This document shows, one piece after another, positions 18,222-27,440 of a stretch of 51,343 nt of DNA (positions within the stretch are counted from its first letter, which is position 1; every line of letters starts with the position of its first letter). Origin of the DNA: Rossellomorea vietnamensis NBRC 101237 (lineage in GTDB: Bacteria > Bacillota > Bacilli > Bacillales > Bacillaceae_B); assembly GCF_001591825.1 (NCBI RefSeq), contig NZ_BCVQ01000028.1:1-51343 (forward strand), in the 5' to 3' direction. The translations under genes and the position numbers were made by a program. Below the pieces are notes generated by a model. That model was given only the letters and a program-made list of their open reading frames with translations. It was not told where the DNA came from and made no database searches.

Positions 18222-20360
18222 TTATTCGTTTGTTGTGTTCACGTCTACAATACGGTCTTCCACTTTTGGATCTACAGTTGGAAGTGTTTTTAAGTAGTCT
18301 CTGAACATTTCAAAGTCAATGAATCCTGGTTCGCTTACTCGGCCGTCTTCATACGCTTTTTTGAATACTTCGTAGCCGTCTCCACCTTTGGCAGTGAATG
18401 TATTTGTCGCTACAAAGTAAGATTTTTTCTCATCTAGTGGAGTGTAAGTAGAGCCGTCTTTCACTTCTACTGAAACAATTCTTTCACCAGCCGGTTTGCT
18501 GCTGTCATATTGGAATTTCAGTCCGGATACTTGGAGGAATCCGCCGCTTGCTGTAGGAGCTGCGCTTACACTGTGCTCTAATGCTTCGGTGATTTCAGCA
18601 CCCGTTAAGTTCATGATTCCAAGTGAATTTCCAAATGGCATAACAGTAAGGATTTCACCCATTGTGATGTCACCTGCGTCAATGGATTCGCGGATTCCAC
18701 CTCCGTTTTGCAGGGCAATAACCGTTTCAGGGTTGATGGATTTTGCTTTTGCAAGCATACCATCCGTGATTAAGTTCCCTAGGTTCGTTTCCTTAGTACG
18801 GACATTTTCACGAACTCCGTCTAATACCGCTTTAGCTTCAACACCGATTGATTGTGTTTTAAGGTCTTCAATCTGTTTAGCATAAGGCTTGAGCATTTCA
18901 GTTACTTCAGGATCTGCTTCAAAGTCAGCTACATTTAGAAGTTCACCTGCATAACCGGTAATCATTCCATCCTCATCAAAAGCAACGTCCAAAGTGCCTA
19001 ACGCTTTCCCATATTCACCAGTTTGAACGATGATTGTCGGCTCGACACCAGCTTCATTTAGGAATGGCTCATCCAACTTAGAGTGGCTGTGTCCGCCAAC
19101 GATGACATCAATTCCTTCAACTTCCTTCGCTAATTCTAAGTCGTTATCATATTGAAGACTGTCATCATATCCAAGATGAGTAACGGCGATGATTTTGTTA
19201 ATACCTTGCTCTTCAAATGATTCCACCATTGCTGTGGCGCGTTCGATATAGTCCTGGAATTCAACACTGCCCGTGCTTGAAATGTCAGGAGTTTCTTCAG
19301 TTGTAAGACCGAAAATACCGATCTTTTCACCGTTCACTTCCTTCACGATGCCGTTATAAATTTCCCCATCAGTAGGGTCGTCTGATAGATCGAAATTCTG
19401 TAATCCATCAAACTTGGAGTCTTTAGAGAAATCAACGTTAGCACTCACAAATGGGAATTCAGCACCCTTGATGAACTCTGTAAGAGCTTTATGACCGTCT
19501 GCACTTGCACCTAAATCAAATTCATGGTTACCGAACGTCATGGCATCATATCCTAAATAGTTCATGAACTCTAAATCCGCCTGACCAAGGAATTCATTGA
19601 AATAAAGAGTACCAGAGAATACGTCCCCGGCATCCAGAAGTAGGGCATCTGGATTTTCTTCTCGTACAGATTGTATAGCTGTAGCGCGTTTCGCAATATC
19701 GTCTAAATGGGCGTGTGTATCGTTTGTATGCATTAAGGTTAATGAATAATCAGCTTGATCTTCCATGGCCTGATATGCCTTATGTAAGAAGATAGCAAAA
19801 TCTCCGCGTTTTGCTAGAGAGTCTACACCAAACAAGGTTTCCGTTAAACCTTGCGTTATATCATTGGCTACCATCATACCGACAGCGTCCTTATATCTGG
19901 AGTTAACATCTTTAAATGGTACGTCAGCCATTCCATCCAGTTGGAATGCTCTATCTAACCAAAGGGCGATTTCACCACGGGTAACATGGCTGTGAGAGTC
20001 AAAGGTTGTACTATTCTTACCTGTCGTAATTCCGGCTTCTTTCAGTGCATTGACCGCCCCTTTTGCACGTGAAGGTACGTCAAGGAATCCCGAATCAGGA
20101 GCAGACTCTGTATCAAGCTCCAATACTTTTGCTATAAGAACGGCGGCATCTACGCGTTTGATAGACATATGAGTTCCGAACTGGTCTTCCGTTAAACCAT
20201 TAGCCCCTTTGGACACAAGAAAGTTTACAGCATCTATATATCTGCTGGAAACGTCTTTGAATTCCTTTTCGTCAGCTGAAACCATTGGTGCAAAAGCACT
20301 TGCTACTAATGTAGCGGTTGTAGCAGACGCTAATAACTTGTTATACGATTGTTTTTTCAT
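18222..20360 (-). CDS. SLH-anchored 5'-nucleotidase/metallophosphoesterase
   Basis: A 712-aa surface enzyme of the UshA/5'-nucleotidase type. The signal peptide ends in MVSA (about residue 29). Three SLH repeats lie at about 30-205. The metallophosphatase domain (about 210-470) has HTNDTHAH, DAGDVF, GNHEFD and GGHSH as metal ligands. The C-terminal 5'-nucleotidase domain (about 500-690) has LQNGGGIR for the nucleobase side. It should release nucleosides and phosphate from extracellular nucleotides while bound to the wall polymer. Unlike the glycosidase, the SLH domains are N-terminal, as in the S-layer protein, and the signal peptide closely resembles that of the S-layer protein. ATG 20360 has GGGGAG about 11 bases upstream. 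Confidence 0.9.
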   Translation of the reverse strand: MKKQSYNKLLASATTATLVASAFAPMVSADEKEFKDVSSRYIDAVNFLVSKGANGLTEDQFGTHMSIKRVDAAVLIAKVLELDTESAPDSGFLDVPSRAKGAVNALKEAGITTGKNSTTFDSHSHVTRGEIALWLDRAFQLDGMADVPFKDVNSRYKDAVGMMVANDITQGLTETLFGVDSLAKRGDFAIFLHKAYQAMEDQADYSLTLMHTNDTHAHLDDIAKRATAIQSVREENPDALLLDAGDVFSGTLYFNEFLGQADLEFMNYLGYDAMTFGNHEFDLGASADGHKALTEFIKGAEFPFVSANVDFSKDSKFDGLQNFDLSDDPTDGEIYNGIVKEVNGEKIGIFGLTTEETPDISSTGSVEFQDYIERATAMVESFEEQGINKIIAVTHLGYDDSLQYDNDLELAKEVEGIDVIVGGHSHSKLDEPFLNEAGVEPTIIVQTGEYGKALGTLDVAFDEDGMITGYAGELLNVADFEADPEVTEMLKPYAKQIEDLKTQSIGVEAKAVLDGVRENVRTKETNLGNLITDGMLAKAKSINPETVIALQNGGGIRESIDAGDITMGEILTVMPFGNSLGIMNLTGAEITEALEHSVSAAPTASGGFLQVSGLKFQYDSSKPAGERIVSVEVKDGSTYTPLDEKKSYFVATNTFTAKGGDGYEVFKKAYEDGRVSEPGFIDFEMFRDYLKTLPTVDPKVEDRIVDVNTTNE

Positions 20361-20423
20361 GATTCTTTGCTCTCCCCTTTGTAAAGTATTAAGTAATAAA
20401 TAGACAGATTGACAGAGTAAAGC

Positions 20424-20457
20424 TGTCGAAATCTATCAATCTATGTCCATTATATCA
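20424..20457 (-). promoter_or_regulatory. Promoter of the SLH nucleotidase gene with Spo0A-like box
   Basis: On the - strand TGATATAAT (20457-20449) is a perfect extended -10. The motif TGTCGAA (20424-20430, read on the + strand) begins 19 bases downstream of it, within the leader. Confidence 0.5.
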
Positions 20458-20535
20458 GAATCTCTCCCTCAATTATTTGAAAAGTTTATTTTTTACAAAT
20501 AATTATCTTGTATTTTACAATATGTATTTTTACCT

Positions 20536-20564
20536 AAAAAAAATGAGGCTCGATTTCGAGCCTC
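20536..20564 (-). terminator. Terminator of the secA2-slaP operon
   Basis: GAGGCTCGA and TCGAGCCTC form a 9-bp perfect stem with a two-base loop (20545-20564). The eight A at 20536-20543 give a T run on the - strand. It lies 12 bases past the slaP stop. Confidence 0.9.
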
Positions 20565-20576
20565 CATAAAAGATTA

Positions 20577-21476
20577 TCATGATTGAATAGGTCGAACCGC
20601 CCATTTTGAAAGGTCCGGTTCTGTTTTAATAACCATATCCACCGGGAAGATAAATGTCCAGGGCTTCGAAGTGTTTGCTTTCACTTCGAACTGATCCAAT
20701 ATAAAGGAGCCTCTTGCAACTACTTCTTGATTGGCATCGATGACTTCCAATGGAAGCTGTTGTACCTGAACAGATTTAGGATTCCCGTTTCTGAATAGGA
20801 TGGTTGTAGCTAACTCGCCATTGTCCAAGAATTTTGCTTGGATACCCATAAGATTGAATTCCCTTGGCTTTAATTCAGGTAGACTCTCAACTACTTTCTC
20901 AAGTTTATCCTTTTCTTCTTGAGGGAGTGAATCGTCCCACTTTTGATCAAGTTCAAGTCGATGTGGTTGCAATGAACTGACATTGAAAGCAAGTGACCAG
21001 CCCTCAGTGGGGATCTCAGTCTTCACTACTGCGTCATTTTCAAAAATAAACATCCAGGGACGGCTGCTTTCACCTGGAATTTCACCTAATTCCGCCAGGT
21101 TAAATTCTTTTCTCGCAAGAAGGGTTTGATCGCGATCTAAAAGGAGTAGTTCGACTTTTTCGAGCTTGATCCCTTTAGAAAGGCTATTGCGTAAAAAGGC
21201 TGTAACCTGAATCCCGTTTTCATCTTGTCCCAATTCCACTCCAGATAATGAAATTTGGTTAGGTTTTAATGGTTGCAAGTCATTATTCAGGAATCGAAAT
21301 ACATACTCTTTCTCCTTTGGAAGATTCCAATTAGGATGTATGGAAAGGGATGTGGTGATTTCTTCTTCCAGGGGAGCTGTATGTGTACCGTCAACAAGCT
21401 CGTTGGATGATATTGAGCTGTCTCCGCCTGTTTTCACTACCTCATCTGCACTTTTCTTTTTGAAAAAGGTAAACAT
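20577..21476 (-). CDS. slaP: Accessory Sec system S-layer assembly protein SlaP
   Basis: A 299-aa soluble protein with two copies of a similar segment: about 90-165, ending SRPWMFIFENDAVVKTE, and about 205-295, ending SKPWTFIFPVDMVIKTE. This duplicated SLAP module is known from SlaP of B. anthracis, which works with SecA2 in S-layer protein export. It has no signal peptide and probably acts in the cytoplasm or at the membrane. The frame extends to a GTG at 21485 that overlaps the secA2 stop. ATG 21476 is preferred because AAAAGGAG lies 7 bases ahead of it. It is tightly coupled to secA2. Confidence 0.88.
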   Translation of the reverse strand: MFTFFKKKSADEVVKTGGDSSISSNELVDGTHTAPLEEEITTSLSIHPNWNLPKEKEYVFRFLNNDLQPLKPNQISLSGVELGQDENGIQVTAFLRNSLSKGIKLEKVELLLLDRDQTLLARKEFNLAELGEIPGESSRPWMFIFENDAVVKTEIPTEGWSLAFNVSSLQPHRLELDQKWDDSLPQEEKDKLEKVVESLPELKPREFNLMGIQAKFLDNGELATTILFRNGNPKSVQVQQLPLEVIDANQEVVARGSFILDQFEVKANTSKPWTFIFPVDMVIKTEPDLSKWAVRPIQS

Positions 21477-21481
21477 ATCCT

Positions 21482-23845
21482 TCACTCCTTTTCTGATGAT
21501 TCAACTTGTTTCATATGTTTCAGTAAGGCTATACCTTCAGTGGCAATATTTTTCTCAAGAGAATAGAACATGTCAGTAAATAACTCCAAGCCTTCTCTTG
21601 CATAAATACGCATAGGGTCTTCCTGTTGATAAGAGCGCAGTCCGATACCTTCTTTCAGGCGGGTCATACTTTCGAGATGACTGATCCAATGTTTGTCGAT
21701 GTAGCTCAAAATAATCTGGGAGAACGTGTTATTCAGTTGATTACTTTCTTCAAACGTTTCAATGAACTGACTTGTAAGAGTATAGGAAGGTAAGAGTTGT
21801 TTTTCAATCTCTTTACGTTCTTCAATCTCGGTAGGTACACTTACTTTTTCAATGAAAAGTTGATTTACTACCAGACACAGCTGGTCAATTCTCCATTCTT
21901 CCGGAAGCTGTTCCGCAGGACAGGTATTTTCAAGGGTATTCGTGTATGTACTTTCAACCATCCCTTTGAAAATCGGAAGGAGGGGCTCTCCATTCAATGC
22001 TTTTTCACGGAGAGAATACATGACATTTCTTTGCTCATTAATGACATCGTCGAGCTTCAGATTGTATTCGCGCATTGAATAGTTAGCACCTTCCACTATT
22101 CTTTGTGTCCGTTCGACTAATTCATGAATTCCTTTGTTCTCGATAAGGCCGTCAGCATTCACTTTCATCTTTTTAGAGAATTTCTCGAGATCCTCGCTAG
22201 CAAACCTGCGGAACATATCATCTTCAATGGAAAGAAAGAACTGGCTGGAACCCGGATCACCTTGTCTGCCGGAACGCCCGCGTAATTGATTATCAATCCG
22301 GCGGCTCTCATGTTTTTCCGTCCCAAGCACATGCAGGCCGCCCAAATCAGCAACCCCGTTGCCTAAAATGATGTCCGTTCCCCGGCCGGCCATGTTCGTC
22401 GCAATGGTTATTTGACCTCTTTGTCCAGCAAGAGAGATTAAGCGGACCTCCTGTTCAACGCTTTTAGCATTTAAAAGCTCGTAAGATAGATGGGCCTGAT
22501 CCAAATACTTCGCAACACGCTCAGACTGAAGAATGGATGTCGTTCCTATTAGAACGGGCTGCCCTGTCTTATGACGTTCTTTTACTTCTTTAAGCATTGC
22601 TGCGTATTTTTGCTCAGTTGTTTCGTACACACGATCCTGCATATCGACCCTGATCTTTGGTTTATTTGTAGGAATGGTGAAGACATACATATTGTAGACT
22701 TCCCTGAATTCTTTTTCTTCTGTTTTAGCAGTACCTGTCATTCCTGAAAGGATAGGATACATACGATAGTAGTTCTGAATGGTGATCTGAGCTTGGGATT
22801 TATTTTCCTCCGTAATCTCAAGACCTTCCTTCGCCTCAATTGCCTGGTGAAGGCCATCACTTAAGGTCCGTCCCTCCATTGTGCGACCTGTGAACATATC
22901 GACAAGGAGGACTTTCCCTTCGTGGATGATATAATCTACATCACGCTCGAACATGACATGGGCACGGACAGCCTGGATGACGTAATGGTAGAGGGTTTGA
23001 TGTTCGAGTTCATAAAGGTTATCGACACCAAAGGCTTTTTCTACTTTTTCGATTCCTGTATCGGTTAAGCTGGTTGCTTTTGTTTCTTCGTCAAATTCAT
23101 AGTCGGTTTCGCTTTTGAATCTCTTGGCGAGTTTGGCGGCTATATAATGTAGCTCTGCACTTGATTGCATCTTTCCTGCGATGATCAGGGGGGTCTTGGC
23201 TTCATCGATCAACACGCTATCAATTTCATCTATGATGGCATAATGATAAGGCCTTTGAACCTTATCACGGTTATCACGTGCCATATTATCCCTTAAGAAA
23301 TCAAAGCCGAATTCTACGCCGACTCCGTATGTAATATCTGCCTGATAGGCTTGTTTTTTTGCATCGGGTTCCATTAGTGGAAGGTTTAATCCGACGGTTA
23401 ATCCGAGAAATTCATGAATTCTCCCGATTTGTTCGCGGTCACGCTTGGCCAAATACTCATTTACTGTAATGACATGGACCCCTTTACCTTCCAGCGCACG
23501 CAAATAAGAGGAGAGGGAAGCGACTAACGTTTTACCTTCTCCAGTGGCCATTTCGGAAATGTTTCCTTCCGAAAGAACCAATCCTCCGATCAATTGAACG
23601 TCGTAGTGTCTCATCCCGAGAACACGTTTCGCTGCCTCACGAACCACTGCAAACGCATCAATTGTAATGTCCGCAATGGATTTACCTGATTTGAGGTCTT
23701 GTTTAAATGACTCGGTCATGCTTCTTAATTGGTCATCAGAATAATCAGCGAATGTGCTTTCCATTGCATTTATCTTTTCTACTTGTTTATAGTATTTTTT
23801 TAATTGGCGTTCAGAAGTTGCTGCTTTTTTTAATATGTTTATCAT
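21482..23845 (-). CDS. secA2: Accessory preprotein translocase ATPase SecA2
   Basis: A 787-aa SecA paralog. Walker A (MATGEGKTLVASL) is near residue 90, the DEAD-like IIDEIDSVLIDEAKTPLIIAG near 200, the second nucleotide-binding fold has TNMAGRGTDI, and RQGDPGSSQFFLS follows. The C-terminal zinc-binding tail of housekeeping SecA is absent; the protein ends VESSEKE. With SlaP next to it and an S-layer gene close by, it should power S-layer protein export through SecYEG, as in B. anthracis. ATG 23845 is chosen because AAGGAGAG is 9 bases ahead; the longer frame to 23890 has no ribosome site and adds residues foreign to the family. Confidence 0.93.
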   Translation of the reverse strand: MINILKKAATSERQLKKYYKQVEKINAMESTFADYSDDQLRSMTESFKQDLKSGKSIADITIDAFAVVREAAKRVLGMRHYDVQLIGGLVLSEGNISEMATGEGKTLVASLSSYLRALEGKGVHVITVNEYLAKRDREQIGRIHEFLGLTVGLNLPLMEPDAKKQAYQADITYGVGVEFGFDFLRDNMARDNRDKVQRPYHYAIIDEIDSVLIDEAKTPLIIAGKMQSSAELHYIAAKLAKRFKSETDYEFDEETKATSLTDTGIEKVEKAFGVDNLYELEHQTLYHYVIQAVRAHVMFERDVDYIIHEGKVLLVDMFTGRTMEGRTLSDGLHQAIEAKEGLEITEENKSQAQITIQNYYRMYPILSGMTGTAKTEEKEFREVYNMYVFTIPTNKPKIRVDMQDRVYETTEQKYAAMLKEVKERHKTGQPVLIGTTSILQSERVAKYLDQAHLSYELLNAKSVEQEVRLISLAGQRGQITIATNMAGRGTDIILGNGVADLGGLHVLGTEKHESRRIDNQLRGRSGRQGDPGSSQFFLSIEDDMFRRFASEDLEKFSKKMKVNADGLIENKGIHELVERTQRIVEGANYSMREYNLKLDDVINEQRNVMYSLREKALNGEPLLPIFKGMVESTYTNTLENTCPAEQLPEEWRIDQLCLVVNQLFIEKVSVPTEIEERKEIEKQLLPSYTLTSQFIETFEESNQLNNTFSQIILSYIDKHWISHLESMTRLKEGIGLRSYQQEDPMRIYAREGLELFTDMFYSLEKNIATEGIALLKHMKQVESSEKE

Positions 23846-24202
23846 CAATTTTTCTCTCCTTAACCAGTCCTTAGAAATGTACGCCATCATTAGTTAATCT
23901 TATCAAAACTGAGAAAAAAAGACTACTAGCTTGAAAAATTAGCAAAATTATGCAACTTTTACGAAATGTTTGTCGTCTTATAATAGAGGGGTATAAAAAG
24001 GATAGGAGTCATACTTTTGTCTCTTTTACAAGAATTGTAGAATTTTAGTATAGGAAACAATGAAACTAAATGTTATAATCATTTTTGGATTTGCTTTACT
24101 GAATACTGAAAATGACCAGAACTGAGCGATTGGTTCAATTAGATATAAATAGCAATATGAAATGATCCGTTTTTGGATATGATATCATTAAGGAGGTACT
24201 AC
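23846..24202. other. Noncoding gap between divergent secA2 and tagO
   Basis: This 357-base AT-rich stretch holds no coding region. Two TATAAT strings on the + strand (23979-23984 and 24074-24079) are candidate -10 boxes for tagO; the first has TTTTAC 16 bases ahead. I see no convincing secA2 promoter, terminator or repeat. Confidence 0.5.
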
Positions 24203-25252
24203 ATGGTTTACTTAACCTTGTTTATATGCTTTATTGCCTCGATTATACTAACACCGCTGGTGAAAATGCTTGCGTTTAAAATCGGAGCTACAGATCGGCC
24301 AAACCAACGAAAAGTACATCAAAAAATCATGCCTCGTCTTGGAGGATTAGCGATATTTATAAGCTTTGTCATTGGGGTTATTATCCTACAACCTGAGAAT
24401 GTTTATTCAACGGCCATTTTAGCTGGTGCTGCCATCATCGTCATGACGGGAATGCTGGATGATATGATCGAGCTTTCTGCGAAGTATAAGCTTCTGGGCC
24501 AGATTGTTGCAGCCGTGCTTGTGGTTGTTTGGGGCGGTGCTCAGGTCGAATTCATTAACCTGCCATTCGGGGGTCAGATTGAATTCGGGTTTATGAGTAT
24601 TCCACTAACCATCATCTGGATTGTGGGGGTAACGAACGCCATTAACCTGATTGACGGACTGGATGGATTGGCTGCGGGAGTTTCTTCCATCGCACTCATC
24701 ACCATCGCCGGAATGGCCGTTATCATGGGAGATACATTTGTAGCTGTCATGGCTTCCATTCTCCTTGTCAGCACATTAGGATTTTTATTTTATAATTTCC
24801 ATCCTGCGAAAATTTTCATGGGTGACACAGGGGCATTGTTTTTAGGATATATGATCTCTGTTCTTGCTTTACTTGGATTCAAGAATATTACCGTCGTATC
24901 CTTAATCATCCCTGTCATCATTCTTGGTGTTCCAATATCGGATACGTTCTACGCCATCATCAGACGTTTTGTGAATAAGCAGCCTTTATCAGCTCCAGAC
25001 AAGTCTCATTTGCATCATTGTCTGTTACGGATGGGATATTCACATAAACAAACCGTGTTAATCATATATGCGATTGCAGCACTGTTTGGCCTTGCTGCAC
25101 TGATCTTTTCCCAGTCCACCGTTTGGGGATCGCTCATATTCATAGCGGTCTTGCTTTTCGCTATTCAAATCTTCGTTGAAAGCATCGGGCTAATCGGGAA
25201 TGACCACCAACCATTATTGAAATTCATGAAAACGAAACGAAATAACAGTTAA
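24203..25252 (+). CDS. tagO: UDP-GlcNAc:undecaprenyl-phosphate GlcNAc-1-P transferase TagO
   Basis: A 349-aa polytopic membrane enzyme of the MraY/WecA family. It makes undecaprenyl-PP-GlcNAc, the first lipid intermediate of wall teichoic acid and of other wall polymers. Visible motifs are KVHQKIMPRLGGLAIF near residue 37, GMLDDMIELS with the paired Asp, NLIDGLDGLAAG, GDTGALFLG, and the cytoplasmic SHLHHCLLRMG late in the protein. About eleven membrane segments are seen. ATG 24203 has AAGGAGGT 6 bases ahead; the frame upstream to 24173 is not supported. It probably feeds the TagA-type transferase at 8786. It stands alone with its own terminator. Confidence 0.93.
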   Translation: MVYLTLFICFIASIILTPLVKMLAFKIGATDRPNQRKVHQKIMPRLGGLAIFISFVIGVIILQPENVYSTAILAGAAIIVMTGMLDDMIELSAKYKLLGQIVAAVLVVVWGGAQVEFINLPFGGQIEFGFMSIPLTIIWIVGVTNAINLIDGLDGLAAGVSSIALITIAGMAVIMGDTFVAVMASILLVSTLGFLFYNFHPAKIFMGDTGALFLGYMISVLALLGFKNITVVSLIIPVIILGVPISDTFYAIIRRFVNKQPLSAPDKSHLHHCLLRMGYSHKQTVLIIYAIAALFGLAALIFSQSTVWGSLIFIAVLLFAIQIFVESIGLIGNDHQPLLKFMKTKRNNS

Positions 25253-25287
25253 AAAAATCGGGTTCAGTCACTGAACCCGATTTTTTT
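25251..25287 (+). terminator. Terminator of tagO
   Basis: Seven A, TCGGGTTCAG, a three-base loop, CTGAACCCGA and seven T make a perfect symmetric hairpin that begins inside the tagO stop codon. Confidence 0.93.
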
Positions 25288-25336
25288 ATTGGTTTATTCT
25301 TTGTACATTTTAAAAACATTATACATTTAAGCAAAT

Positions 25337-25362
25337 AAAAAAAGCCTGGATTCACTCCAGGC
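25337..25362 (-). terminator. Terminator overlapping the end of the LCP gene
   Basis: GCCTGGA (25344-25350) and TCCAGGC (25356-25362) form a 7-bp stem; the TGA stop codon spans the loop and the start of the right arm. The seven A at 25337-25343 give a T run on the - strand. Confidence 0.85.
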
Positions 25363-26383
25363 CATTATCATTATCCCCTTGACTTTGATCCATTGAGAAG
25401 TCTTCTTTAAGATCTAGATGATCCTTCAGTGTTTCACTCACTTCATCCAGGTTTTCGTCATCCAACGACCAATAATAAGTACCATCGATATAGTCATCTT
25501 CACCTGCAAGGGATAAGGTTTCTAAGTCCAACTTTCCATTTAATCCATAACTCGTTAATGCTTTCATCTCATCAAACGTCATGTTTGTCTCCATATTGCT
25601 TCCAATGGCTTCAATAATATCGTCATATTTGGAAACGGAGTTGGCGGATACCGCCTTTTTCATGATGGCTTTAATGATCTCCTGCTGTCTCTTTCCACGT
25701 TCAATATCGTTATCCTGCTTCCGGGTCCTTGCAAGAGCTAACGCTTCCTCACCATTTAGCTTTTGTTTTCCAGGCTGCAGGTGAATCGCATCATGGTTGT
25801 CTTCAGCGTCTTTTTCAGAAAGCTCATAAGGTACATCTACATTAATGCCATTTAAAGCATCAATTACATCCATAAAGGCATAAAAGTTCATTTTCACATA
25901 ATAATCAACGGGGATATCCAACGTTTGTTCCACGGTTTCAATCGTTGCTTTAGGTCCTCCAAAGAAATGGGCGTGGTTGATTTTCGTCTTATACCCGACT
26001 TCTGGAATATATACGTAAGAATCGCGGGGGATACTTACAAGCTTGACGGTCTTTTCTTTTTCATTCAGTGTTGCCAGCATAAGGGCGTCAGATCGGGTCT
26101 TTTCTCCAAAATCCCTACTGTCACTTCCGTCGACTCCAATGAAGAGAACAGAAACATTATCAACTTCAGGATCTACAACGTCCGTACGTTTATCAGATTT
26201 CTCCCGGCCATCCAAATCTTTATAGGAATTTGAGAACACAGTCTCTGCCTTTTTATACAAATAAGCACCGTACCCTGCGGCAGAAAAGGCAATGAGTAAT
26301 ATGGGGATGATTAAAAAGAAAAGAACACGTCTCCTGCGTTTTCTCTTTTTGACGATTCTCTGATACTGTCGGTCAACAGGCAT
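25352..26383 (-). CDS. LytR-CpsA-Psr (LCP) family wall polymer ligase
   Basis: A 343-aa type II membrane protein. A basic cytoplasmic start (KKRKRRRR) and one membrane segment (about 20-44) precede an extracellular LCP domain with LFIGVDGSD, KTRSDALMLATLN, VSIPRDSYVYIP, KINHAHFFGG and LALARTRKQDNDIERGKRQQEII. These carry the Arg and Asp residues that bind the lipid pyrophosphate and magnesium. LCP enzymes move polymers from undecaprenyl-PP onto peptidoglycan. TagU/LytR of B. subtilis lies in a similar neighbourhood, but which polymer this one ligates is not readable. The acidic tail (after about 320) is unusual but of no clear meaning. ATG 26383 has AAAGGAG 9 bases ahead. Confidence 0.9.
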   Translation of the reverse strand: MPVDRQYQRIVKKRKRRRRVLFFLIIPILLIAFSAAGYGAYLYKKAETVFSNSYKDLDGREKSDKRTDVVDPEVDNVSVLFIGVDGSDSRDFGEKTRSDALMLATLNEKEKTVKLVSIPRDSYVYIPEVGYKTKINHAHFFGGPKATIETVEQTLDIPVDYYVKMNFYAFMDVIDALNGINVDVPYELSEKDAEDNHDAIHLQPGKQKLNGEEALALARTRKQDNDIERGKRQQEIIKAIMKKAVSANSVSKYDDIIEAIGSNMETNMTFDEMKALTSYGLNGKLDLETLSLAGEDDYIDGTYYWSLDDENLDEVSETLKDHLDLKEDFSMDQSQGDNDNGLE

Positions 26384-26502
26384 AAATAGTAAACTCCTTT
26401 ATGGGGTGATGTAGTCATTTTTTTATTTTGGGAAACACATGCATTTCATTCCTTTTATTTCCGAATAAAAGGAATAATTAATTATTTTCAAATCCAACAA
26501 TG

Positions 26503-26531
26503 TTCGACGAATTACTCCAAAATATATTTTA
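26503..26531 (-). promoter_or_regulatory. LCP gene promoter with imperfect Spo0A-like box
   Basis: On the - strand TAAAAT (26531-26526) is a possible -10 with TTTACG 17 bases ahead. TTCGTCGAA (26511-26503) follows 16 bases later, one base off the TGTCGAA core. The remaining gap up to 26619 contains only the repeat at 26579-26613. Confidence 0.3.
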
Positions 26532-26578
26532 CTATGTATCCGAGCTACCGTAAAATGAAATTTTCATTACAACTTCCT

Positions 26579-26613
26579 GAGGGACGGACCTTTAGTGTAG
26601 AGGTCCGTCCCTC
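26579..26613. repeat. Inverted pair of the 13-bp repeat GAGGGACGGACCT
   Basis: GAGGGACGGACCT (26579-26591) and its exact complement (26601-26613) flank a 9-base loop, right behind the yvyE stop. No T run follows on the - strand, so it is a hairpin but not a classical terminator. Further copies of the same 13-mer occur at 34070, 34165, 34240 and 43806. Confidence 0.9.
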
Positions 26614-26619
26614 AGCCAA

Positions 26620-27255
26620 TTACGATACATCTGTCTCCAAGTACTCCACATCCCCCGCAGAAATCTCACCCTGCCCATTGGTAAGCTCCGTCATCCAATC
26701 AACAAACTGATCCTTAGACGCTTCCTCTACATACACTTCAACTTCCACAGCATCCAAATAATGAATGTCCTTCAATTGATAGTGAGACGACCGCACTTCA
26801 TTTTCCACCTTGCCTAACCACGTATAATCGATTTTCGTCTTCATCACACGCATGAGACGTCTTTCGACAATACCGGTGGCGTTGAGTCCTTCTGAGGTAG
26901 CCCGTCCATACGCGCGGATCAGCCCGCCTGCCCCGAGCTTGATCCCGCCGAAATAACGTGTCACGACGACGACGGTGTCTTTCAAATCCCGCTTCTTCAA
27001 CACTTCGAGCATGGGAACGCCGGCTGTCCCACTCGGTTCTCCGTCATCGTTCGCTTTCTGGATCATATTCTGTTCACCGATCATATAGGCAGAGCAGTTA
27101 TGATTGGCAGCGTGGTGCTTCTTTTTGATCGTTGCAATGAATTCCTGGGCTTCTTCCTCGTTTTCCACCCGATTTACATATGTGATGAATCTTGAGCGTT
27201 CGATATTGATTTCATTTTCTCCAAAACCCTTGACGGTATTATACTGATGTAGCAA
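26620..27255 (-). CDS. yvyE: YigZ/IMPACT-family protein YvyE
   Basis: A 211-aa protein of the UPF0029/IMPACT family, of unsettled function in bacteria. The N-terminal domain has FITYVNRVENEEEAQEFI, HHAANHNCSAYMIG, ANDDGEPSGTAGVPML and TRYFGGIKLGAGGLIRAYG, the family signature. A small C-terminal ferredoxin-like domain follows. The likely start is TTG 27255 (reads MLHQYNTVKGFG, close to the B. subtilis start), because AAAGGAG is 8 bases ahead. The longer frame reaches 27294, and an ATG at 27261 is too near the ribosome site. Its place beside degSU is conserved in bacilli. It is divergent from degS across a 508-base gap. Confidence 0.9.
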   Translation of the reverse strand: MLHQYNTVKGFGENEINIERSRFITYVNRVENEEEAQEFIATIKKKHHAANHNCSAYMIGEQNMIQKANDDGEPSGTAGVPMLEVLKKRDLKDTVVVVTRYFGGIKLGAGGLIRAYGRATSEGLNATGIVERRLMRVMKTKIDYTWLGKVENEVRSSHYQLKDIHYLDAVEVEVYVEEASKDQFVDWMTELTNGQGEISAGDVEYLETDVS

Positions 27256-27440
27256 AATCATTTCTCCTTTCATGATTGCCGCAGCGTACGACAAAGTCCG
27301 CGCTTTTTATCCTAATTCTACTATATAGAAAAATGGTGAAGAATGCACAATTCTGGACAATTTCCGCGGTAAAAACTGGTTCTACATGAAATAATGGTAA
27401 TACAATGTAATCAAACTTTAATCTCCGACAATATGTGACA

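Noticed and set aside
23970..23977. TTTGTCGT in the secA2-tagO gap as another Spo0A box
   Set aside because: It ends GTC instead of GAA, so the core is not matched.
26579..26613. Inverted repeat as terminator of yvyE
   Set aside because: The stem is strong, but no T run follows in the direction of yvyE, and the same sequence occurs at unrelated places, even inside comFC.
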